From: Spirochaetia bacterium
GTDB lineage: Bacteria; Spirochaetota; Spirochaetia; Treponematales; Rectinemataceae
DNA: 12,446 bases
Assembly (NCBI GenBank): GCA_021286925.1
Contig: JAJTBL010000024.1
Location: 1 to 12,446, forward strand
Direction of reading: 5' to 3'
Part shown: in pieces, positions 6,727 to 12,446 of the stretch
How positions within the stretch are numbered: the stretch's first letter is position 1
Layout: every line of letters begins with the position of its first letter
Program-made: the position numbers and the translations under genes
Notes under the pieces: model-generated
What the model saw: the letters and a program-made list of their open reading frames with translations, nothing else
Told to the model about the DNA's origin: nothing
Database searches by the model: none

Positions 6727-8385
6727 ATGACCGTTTATAATATTTTCGACCTCATTGGCGGTTTGGCGATCTTTTTATTCGGCATGATCATGATGAATGA
6801 CAATCTGACCGCTTTTGCCGGTAACAAGTTGCGCAGTCTCATGATTCTTTTGACAAAAAACAAGTTTCGCGGATACCTTACCGGTTTGGGGGTAACGGTC
6901 ATCAATCAATCTTCGTCGGCCACTACGGTTCTTGAAGCGGTTCTGGTCGGTGCAGGCCTCATGACTTTTGAACAGAGTTTGGCGGTTACCTTGGGTGCTG
7001 AACTTGGCTCAACGGTTCTGGGGCAGTTGTTCGCATTTCCAAAGATAAGCAAGTTCGCGACGCTCTTTGTGGCAATAGGTTTTTTTGCTTTTATTCTCGC
7101 TAAGAATAAAAAGCAGAAAAGTCTGGCTAACACTATTCTGGGATTTGGACTGCTTTTTCTGGGCATGGATTTCATGTCCAGAGCGATGGAACCTCTGCGC
7201 CATTCAGCTGCCTTCATGAGCTTGATGAGCAGGATTGAAGAGCCGATTCTGGGTATTCTTGTTGGTTTATTGTTTACCATGATAATTCAATCTTCCGGAG
7301 CAACCAGCGGGCTGGTAATCGCCATGGCAATTTCAGGCGCAATAACACTGGAACAAGCGGTACCTATCAATCTTGGAGCGTCAATCGGTACCTGTATTAC
7401 AGCCATTCTCGGCAGTCTGAGCCTCAACCGGGAGGCAAAGCGCAGCGCCTATATTCATGCTGTATTTCAAACAATAGGAGTGTCCATCGCGTTTATTCTG
7501 CTCATGATTCCCTTCAGAAATGAGCGATTCTACCTTTATCTCGCCAAGGAATTTTCCTCACTGTTCCCGGGTGGGCGGAATAACCTAGCGCGCCAGATAG
7601 CCATGGCTCACACATTGATGCCAATGATTAACCATGTCTTTGTTTTTCCAATGCTCCCTGTCATCACCAGAATATTCAACAAGCTGGTTCCGCCTGAGCC
7701 GCCGAAAGAAATCTTTGGTGCGCAATATTTGAACGAAGCTATGCTATCCGAACCTTCCGTTGCTCTGATTCAGGTAAAAAAAGAATTGCTCAGAATGTCC
7801 GAAATAATTGAATCGATGTTGGATAAAGCGCGTTCCATGATGATAAACCGAAGTCTGGACACCGGAAAGGAGATCAAGAAAGCTGACAAAATGGTGGATA
7901 CCCTTCGTACAGAAATTATTGTTTATCTGACAAAAATTGCTAAAAATACTTTAAGCGATCAGGAAAGCAAAACACAAACCGCTTATCTTTTTCTTGCCTC
8001 AGAGCTTGAGAATCTGGCTGATGTTATTGAGAGGAATGTTCTGGACAGAATTAAAAAACTGGTCAACAAGGATCTTCATTTATCTGAAGAGGGCTTATCG
8101 GACATCATGAAAATGAGCGACATCGTCGTTGGACACTTCAGGCAATTTGTGTAATCTTTAGCTGAGGAAGATGCCGGCAAAGCACTTGAGGTTCTCAAGG
8201 ATGTTGAAAATTCAAGAGAACTCATGAACGAACTGAGAAGAAAACATTTTCAAAGACTAAATGATGGTGTGAGCACATCTCTCGAGACAACAGAAATACA
8301 CATGGATTTGCTGAGTCATCTGCACAGGATTAACAAGCATACGAACCATCTTGTGCAGACATTGGTGGAAATGTACGTGTCCTGA
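6727..8385 (+). pseudogene. Na/Pi cotransporter with C-terminal PhoU-like domain, interrupted by an in-frame TAA
   Basis: The N-terminal half is a Na+/phosphate cotransporter of the NptA/YjbB type with two inverted repeats: NQSSSATTVLEAVLVGAG (Q61-S64) and IIQSSGATSGLVIAMAISGA (Q188-G191), each followed by a GA-x-x-GT motif (GAELGST, GASIGTC). A PhoU-like helical region begins near residue 345. The frame stops at TAA 8152-8154, giving 475 aa. The same frame then continues for 76 codons (8155-8382) to TGA 8383-8385: SLAEEDAGKALEVLKDVE, ending in MDLLSHLHRINKHTNHLVQ. That ending is the usual last helix of a PhoU domain (h-x-x-L-x-R-I-x-x-H-x-x-x-h). Restored length is 552 aa, normal for Npt-PhoU fusions. 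TAA could come from CAA, AAA or GAA by one substitution. The transport core is complete, so a protein without the last PhoU helices may still be made. ATG 6727 is preferred over TTG 6724, with AGGGG seven bases upstream. Confidence 0.8.
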
Positions 8386-8389
8386 GGTT

Positions 8390-8506
8390 AGTGTTTCCAA
8401 GCTTGTGCTGAAAAAAATATACAGGCTTGGGAAGACTATTGAAAAGTATTTTATTCTTATCATCCCATAGCCTGCACTTTCAGTTTAGCACAATTATGGA
8501 AACACT
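8390..8506. repeat. long imperfect hairpin / MITE-like inverted-repeat element between convergent genes
   Basis: Nested inverted pairs in register span 117 bases. AGTGTTTCCA (8390-8399) pairs with TGGAAACACT (8497-8506); TTGTGCT (8403-8409) with AGCACAA (8487-8493); CTGAAA (8408-8413) with TTTCAG (8478-8483), sharing two bases with the previous pair; CAGGCTTGGGA (8422-8432) with TCCCATAGCCTG (8463-8474), one bulge. The central loop is about 30 nt and AT-rich. No reading frame of note lies inside. No target-site duplication is visible (GAGGTT on the left, CAAATC on the right). It fills the gap between the restored stops of the Na/Pi gene (8385) and thioredoxin (8511), with about 4 bases on each side. 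It could be a miniature transposable element, a structured RNA or an oversized bidirectional terminator. Confidence 0.55.
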
Positions 8507-8510
8507 CAAA

Positions 8511-8845
8511 TCAGAGAACTACGCCGAGAACATCCTTGATGGCTGATTGAAACGTCGACTTGGGCAGTGCCCCTTGGGAACAAAAAGCAGGGAAGGGATG
8601 CTCTGGATGCCGAAAGCGCCAGCCAGTTCCTGCTCTTCGTCGGTATTCACTTTGTAAACCTGAATCTTGCCTTCGTATTCCTTATCGAGCGCTTCAAGAA
8701 TGGGGCCTACCATTTTGCATGGGCCGCACCAGGGGGCCCAGAAATCGATGATAGCGGGCAGTTCGCCCTGATATTCCCACTCTTTCTTGTTTTCATAATC
8801 AAAGACCTTGGTCAGGAAGGTCTCTTTGGTCAAATGTTCTACCAC
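8511..8845 (-). pseudogene. trxA: Thioredoxin with frameshifted C-terminus (probable short internal deletion)
   Basis: GTG 8845 is chosen as start because AAGGAG (8852-8857) lies six bases upstream; an ATG further out at 8908 lacks a ribosome site and would lie upstream of the promoter. The protein shows the thioredoxin active site W-A-P-W-C-G-P-C-K (C40, C43), the buried Asp in IIDFW (D34), and IPSLLFVPKG with the cis-proline P84. It then goes out of frame at G92 and ends at TAG 8519-8521. Shifting frame by +1 at the GGGG run (plus strand 8570-8573) gives ALPKSTFQSAIKDVLGVVL and TGA at 8511-8513, a normal thioredoxin end. The beta-hairpin expected between PKG and GALPK (about eight residues in this subfamily) is absent, so a deletion of about 25 bases (1 mod 3) is likelier than a single-base loss. 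The redox motif survives, but the last strand and helix are lost, so the product is probably unstable. Confidence 0.75.
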
Positions 8846-8866
8846 AACTAACTCCTTATATATAGA

Positions 8867-8895
8867 AATATATATATAAAAAGAAAAATTGACAA
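8867..8895 (-). promoter_or_regulatory. sigma-70 promoter of the thioredoxin gene
   Basis: On the minus strand TTGTCA (8895-8890) and TATATT (8872-8867) are 17 bases apart, in a very AT-rich tract with alternating TA steps (8856-8880). Transcription would begin near 8860, just before the AAGGAG ribosome site. This supports the short GTG start of thioredoxin. The promoter appears intact although the gene is broken. Confidence 0.5.
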
Positions 8896-8948
8896 GAGAG
8901 CAAACCACAAATTCAAAAAAACAGTATATACTGATAGCGCTCTGGAGG
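8889..8948 (+). promoter_or_regulatory. possible promoter and ribosome site of urocanate hydratase
   Basis: TATACT (8927-8932) is the best -10 candidate, but no good -35 lies at the right distance. The only clear TTGACA (8889-8894) is 32 bases upstream and overlaps the thioredoxin -35 on the other strand. GGAGG (8944-8948) sits seven bases before the ATG. If the -10 is correct, expression may need an activator. Confidence 0.3.
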
Positions 8949-8955
8949 TGCTGTC

Positions 8956-10953
8956 ATGAACCTTGTTGATATGGATGAATTGCCGCCCGATCCGGTATTT
9001 GAACCGGGAATTCGCCGCGCGCCCCGCCGGGATGCCGAACTTTCTCCCAGCCAGACCTTGCAGGCTCTTAAAAATGCCTTGCGATACATTCCCCAGAAGT
9101 GGCATGAAAAATTGATTCCTGAATTCTTGCAGGAGCTGAGGGAACACGGCCGCATCTATGGCTATCGGTTCCGGCCAGCGGGAAGGATTCGGGGGAAACC
9201 CATCAACGAATACCCTGGTGCCTGCATAGAAGGAAAGGCCTTCAGGGTCATGATCGACAACAATCTCGATTTCGATGTCGCCTTGTATCCATACGAGCTG
9301 GTAACCTATGGAGAGACTGGCCAGGTCTGTCAGAATTGGATGCAGTACCGCCTCATCTGCAAATATCTGGAGGTGCTCGACCATAATTCGACCCTGGTCC
9401 TGGAATCCGGTCACCCGCTTGGTCTTTTTAAAAGCCACGAACTTTCGCCGCGCGTCATCATCACTAATGGACTGATGGTTGGCATGTTCGACAATCAGAA
9501 GGATTTCAATGTTGCAGCGGCACTCGGTGTCGCCAATTATGGGCAAATGACCGCCGGCGGCTGGATGTACATCGGTCCGCAGGGCATCGTGCACGGCACG
9601 TACAATACGATCTTGAATGCCGGCCGCCTGAAGCTCGGTATCCCGCATGACAAGGATCTCGCTGGCAGGCTTTTCGTTTCGTCAGGACTCGGCGGAATGT
9701 CCGGAGCGCAGGGAAAAGCCGCTGTCATAGCGGGCGCCGCTTCGATTATTGCTGAGGTTGATGCGTCCCGGATTCAGACGCGCTATTCGCAGGGTTGGGT
9801 GACCAGCGTTGCGAAAACCCGCGAAGACGCCTTTGCCCAGGCTCTCGCTTCTCAACAAAAGAAAGAAGCCGCCGCGGTCGCCTACCATGGAAATATTGTA
9901 GATTTACTCGAATACGCTGAAACACATGATATTCACATCGACCTTTTGTCGGATCAGACAAGCTGTCATGTGCCATATGACGGCGGATACTGCCCGGCAG
10001 GTATCAGTTTTGAAGAACGGACCCGGCTCCTCGCGGAGGACCGCGAAACCTTCAGACAGCTGGTGGATACATCTCTGAAGCGCCATTTCGAAGTCATCAA
10101 AAAACTTTCCAGCAAGGGCACCTATTTCTTCGATTATGGAAATTCATTCCTCAAAGCGGTTTTTGATGCCGGCTGTAAAGAGGTTTCAAAAAACGGGCTG
10201 GACGAAAAAGATGGGTTTATCTTTCCGAGCTATGTTGAAGATATTCTGGGCCCGGAGCTTTTCGATTATGGCTATGGTCCCTTCCGATGGGTCTGCCTCT
10301 CCGGCAATCCTGAGGATCTGCGCAAAACGGACAAGGCTGCCATGGATTGCATCAATCCTGAACGGCGGGGGCAGGATCGGGATAACTGGATATGGATTCG
10401 CGATGCTGAAAAAAACAAGCTGGTCGTTGGAACACAGGCTCGGATTCTCTACCAGGATGCTCTCGGCAGGATGAACATTGCCCTGCGATTCAATCAGATG
10501 GTGCGGGATGGAGAAATCGGCCCAGTCATGCTGGGACGGGATCATCACGATACCGGTGGCACTGACAGCCCATTCCGCGAAACCAGCAATATCCGCGATG
10601 GGTCGAATGTCATGGCCGACATGGCAACGCAATGTTTTGCCGGCAATGCCGCGCGCGGCATGAGCTTAATCGCCCTGCACAATGGCGGCGGAGTAGGAAT
10701 CGGCAAAGCAATCAATGGAGGATTCGGTCTGGTTCTGGATGGGTCAGAGCGCGTTGACTCCATTATTCGAATGGCGATGCCCTGGGATGTCATGGGCGGA
10801 GTAGCCCGGCGGGCCTGGGCTCGGAATCCTCATGCCATTGAAGTGTGCAACGAGTACAACGATCGTTATGCAGATCTGGGCAACATCACCATCCCTGAGC
10901 CGGTTGATGAGGAACTTGTCAGCAAGCTGGCTCGGGCTCAGGGGGTCATGTGA
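8956..10953 (+). CDS. hutU: Urocanate hydratase (urocanase), long form
   Basis: HutU catalyses the second step of histidine degradation: urocanate plus water gives 4-imidazolone-5-propanoate, with tightly bound NAD+ acting as electrophile. The 665-aa product belongs to the long subgroup (the classical form is about 555 aa). Visible marks are YGQMTAGGWMYIGPQGIVHG; the NAD-binding glycine loop GLGGMSGAQ (from G244) continuing into GKAAVIAGA; YGPFRWVCLSG, with Cys447 in the region where the family's active-site cysteine lies (tentative); GRDHHDTGGTDSPFRE (from G527); and HNGGGVGIGKAINGGFGLVL. The start ATG has GGAGG upstream. The frame is intact and the enzyme is cytoplasmic. No hutH, hutI or formiminotransferase gene is in the window, so it is either a lone hut gene or its partners are elsewhere. 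It converges on the DUF4954 gene with 18 bp between stops. Confidence 0.93.
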   Translation: MNLVDMDELPPDPVFEPGIRRAPRRDAELSPSQTLQALKNALRYIPQKWHEKLIPEFLQELREHGRIYGYRFRPAGRIRGKPINEYPGACIEGKAFRVMIDNNLDFDVALYPYELVTYGETGQVCQNWMQYRLICKYLEVLDHNSTLVLESGHPLGLFKSHELSPRVIITNGLMVGMFDNQKDFNVAAALGVANYGQMTAGGWMYIGPQGIVHGTYNTILNAGRLKLGIPHDKDLAGRLFVSSGLGGMSGAQGKAAVIAGAASIIAEVDASRIQTRYSQGWVTSVAKTREDAFAQALASQQKKEAAAVAYHGNIVDLLEYAETHDIHIDLLSDQTSCHVPYDGGYCPAGISFEERTRLLAEDRETFRQLVDTSLKRHFEVIKKLSSKGTYFFDYGNSFLKAVFDAGCKEVSKNGLDEKDGFIFPSYVEDILGPELFDYGYGPFRWVCLSGNPEDLRKTDKAAMDCINPERRGQDRDNWIWIRDAEKNKLVVGTQARILYQDALGRMNIALRFNQMVRDGEIGPVMLGRDHHDTGGTDSPFRETSNIRDGSNVMADMATQCFAGNAARGMSLIALHNGGGVGIGKAINGGFGLVLDGSERVDSIIRMAMPWDVMGGVARRAWARNPHAIEVCNEYNDRYADLGNITIPEPVDEELVSKLARAQGVM

Positions 10954-10971
10954 AGCTTTGTGCTTGGCGGT

Positions 10972-12446
10972 TCACGCCTCACGGGAAAGCAGTTCCCTGA
11001 GGTAGGAAAACGCCTTTTTCAATTCAGCCATCTCGTTTTTTATGTGCGTAATAAAGGGATTTTCCTCAAGCCTGCCAAGCACGGCATCCATCTCCGCTTG
11101 AGAACGATAGGTTGCGAGCCTGAATGGATTGGTGTAATCCTTTGCCCGGGAGGAAGTCACGCCGGCTTCGATATAGGAGCAGAGCTTTTCGGCTTCCAGC
11201 AGGGCGTCGATAAGAACCTTTCTCGGCACGGAACCGGGTTTCCCTAAGGTCTCTTCTCCCTTCGGTGCCGGCTGATAGAGGTCCTGCAGGATTGCCCAGG
11301 CATATCGGGCTTTATCCAAGGGATAAATGTCGGAAAAGGATTCGTATTCCTGATGAAATTCAGCCCAGGTGGGGTACATGCCTTGTTCCGCTTTTGCAAG
11401 CAGAAGATTCAGCCGCGCATCCGAAACCAGAACCCCGCCGATATTTTCCCAGGTGCTGTCCGCACAGCACCATTCATCGCCGGCCAGTTCGGCTGCCAGC
11501 GTTTGATACACATCGGAGCCGATGCCGCGGGCAATCACGTAACCGCTGATAGTTCGGACAGCAAACCAGAGCAGGATTTCACGATAAGCGTGCCACGCCC
11601 GCACCGGCTTATGGATGACACACTCCCGGTTCGAGTGTTCCATACCGGAAGCCCTGACCGAGAACGGCAGGGGATCGGAAGTGTTGAGTAGAATCGTCCG
11701 GCCAATCTTTCTGAAGGTTGATTTCCATCCTGCTGTGTCGGGCAGTTTTTCATCGGCGGTTTTTTGCGGGACTTCGCTCCGGATTAATTTGTCAAGAGTT
11801 GGGTCAGCTAACATGCCATTTTTAATCGCTTCCAATGCTGACTCGCCGATCAATTCTTCCAGCAAAGCCATCGCAGCACGGCATTCCTGCGCGGTGTCCG
11901 GTGCGAATGGTGAGTATTCAAAGGTCAGCCGTTTATCCAGGCGCTTGTCCCTGCTTTTGAATTTGCTTTCATTCCGCATGAGCGCATAGAGGTTGCCGGT
12001 CCACCAATATGCGGGATTAATGACAAGCTGGTCGTTTTTATAGTCATTGTCGACCAAGCTGAAGGGGAAGGGTATGTTCAGCTCGTACCGATAATCACCT
12101 TTAGCCAGTAAACAGAACGAAGCAAATTTGGAAGAGTGCTTCAGCGATGTGCAAAGCCCGGGCCAGAAGCCCCGCCCGGCTTCGATTTCTCCATCGGGAG
12201 CCCGTGAATTGTGGTTCGAACCAATTGTTGCGCCGGCTGCGATATTGGATTGGCCCTGTACGAGGCTTGAAATGAGAAAACTGGTGTTGTGATGCTGTTC
12301 ATGTGCTGGATAAATCAAGTTATTGAGCATTTCGCAGCAGGAAATAGTCGAATTTTCCCCTAAAATGCTGTGTATCAGCCTGGCGCCGTATTTCAGAGCC
12401 GAGTTGTCCCGCATGATGAACCGGACAGCCTTGCAGCCGTAGAAAA
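10972..12446 (-). CDS. DUF4954 family protein with beta-helix-like repeats (5' end outside window)
   Basis: The frame is open to the right edge; an ATG at 12414 is internal because family-like residues (FYGCKAVRF) precede it. About 490 residues are visible, the C-terminal three quarters of a protein usually near 650 aa. The N-terminal visible part has short imperfect repeats (GENSTISCCEMLNN, then GQSNIAAGATIGSNHNSRA) that resemble left-handed beta-helix turns of hexapeptide acyltransferases. They are followed by the diagnostic stretch GRGFWPGLCTSLKHSSKFAS, LLAKGDYRYELNIPFPFSLV and NPAYWWTGNLYALMRN. The C-terminal half is mainly helical and charged, ending KKAFSYLRELLSREA. The family occurs mostly in Bacteroidetes and spirochaetes and is sometimes annotated as acyl- or glycosyl-transferase-like. 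Its reaction is not established to my knowledge. The stop is TGA. Confidence 0.72.
   Translation of the reverse strand, partial: FYGCKAVRFIMRDNSALKYGARLIHSILGENSTISCCEMLNNLIYPAHEQHHNTSFLISSLVQGQSNIAAGATIGSNHNSRAPDGEIEAGRGFWPGLCTSLKHSSKFASFCLLAKGDYRYELNIPFPFSLVDNDYKNDQLVINPAYWWTGNLYALMRNESKFKSRDKRLDKRLTFEYSPFAPDTAQECRAAMALLEELIGESALEAIKNGMLADPTLDKLIRSEVPQKTADEKLPDTAGWKSTFRKIGRTILLNTSDPLPFSVRASGMEHSNRECVIHKPVRAWHAYREILLWFAVRTISGYVIARGIGSDVYQTLAAELAGDEWCCADSTWENIGGVLVSDARLNLLLAKAEQGMYPTWAEFHQEYESFSDIYPLDKARYAWAILQDLYQPAPKGEETLGKPGSVPRKVLIDALLEAEKLCSYIEAGVTSSRAKDYTNPFRLATYRSQAEMDAVLGRLEENPFITHIKNEMAELKKAFSYLRELLSREA

Noticed and set aside
8152..8154. Reassignment of TAA to a sense codon
   Set aside because: No other in-frame TAA occurs in the intact genes of the window, which together span more than 2000 codons.
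8567..8851. 94-codon plus-strand frame over thioredoxin
   Set aside because: Antisense shadow of the thioredoxin gene with no family match.
8846..8908. N-terminal extension of thioredoxin from ATG 8908
   Set aside because: It would run through the AT-rich promoter; a ribosome site lies correctly before GTG 8845 and the extension has no thioredoxin-like content.
10954..11000. Terminator between urocanate hydratase and the DUF4954 gene
   Set aside because: Only short stems are present (GGCG/CGCC at 10966-10978; GGGAA/TTCCC at 10983-10997) and no T-run follows at the right distance.
1..12446. CRISPR array, tRNA, rRNA or transposase gene
   Set aside because: No regularly spaced direct repeats, no tRNA-like cloverleaf noticed and no transposase-like protein in any frame read.

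Overview
The window comes from a bacterium of intermediate GC content. The gene set suggests a spirochaete, perhaps Treponema-like: a DUF4954-type beta-helix protein, the long (about 665 aa) form of urocanate hydratase, a eukaryote-like PRUNE/PPX1-type DHH phosphatase, and a tripartite tricarboxylate (TTT) transporter. This placement is inference from family distribution. No marker gene is present.

Layout. (i) 1-1442, plus strand: the 3' end of a LysR-type regulator, then a type-2 malate/L-lactate dehydrogenase with its own promoter, followed by a GC-rich repeat-like spacer and an intrinsic terminator. (ii) 1606-5360, minus strand: an operon read as CYTH-like protein, tctC, tctB, tctA, with a strong stem-loop between tctC and tctB. 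(iii) 5559-8385, plus strand: a PRUNE-type exopolyphosphatase/DHH phosphatase followed by a Na/Pi cotransporter with a C-terminal PhoU-like region. (iv) 8390-8506: a long imperfect hairpin or MITE-like element filling the gap between two convergent genes. (v) 8511-8845, minus: thioredoxin. (vi) 8956-10953, plus: urocanate hydratase. (vii) 10972-12446, minus: DUF4954 protein, open at the window end.

The most striking property is decay. Four genes carry what look like inactivating lesions: tctA (net -1 frameshift), tctB (-1 in a T6 run), the Na/Pi cotransporter (in-frame TAA with 76 conserved-looking codons after it) and thioredoxin (short internal deletion that throws the C-terminus out of frame). 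In every case the lost part can be read in the next frame or past the stop, down to a plausible family-like C-terminus. The lesions differ in kind, so a single type of sequencing error does not explain them well. The other genes that can be checked (dehydrogenase, tctC, CYTH-like, DHH phosphatase, urocanate hydratase) are intact. Either this genome is in an early, pseudogene-rich stage of reduction, or the assembly is poor here.

How the genes might work together (inference): TctC would capture a carboxylate in the periplasm, TctA/TctB would import it, and the 2-hydroxyacid dehydrogenase next door could oxidise it. The DHH phosphatase and Na/Pi-PhoU pair suggest phosphate or polyphosphate homeostasis. 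With both membrane subunits of the TTT system and the Pi transporter damaged, the transport functions may be lost while soluble partners remain.
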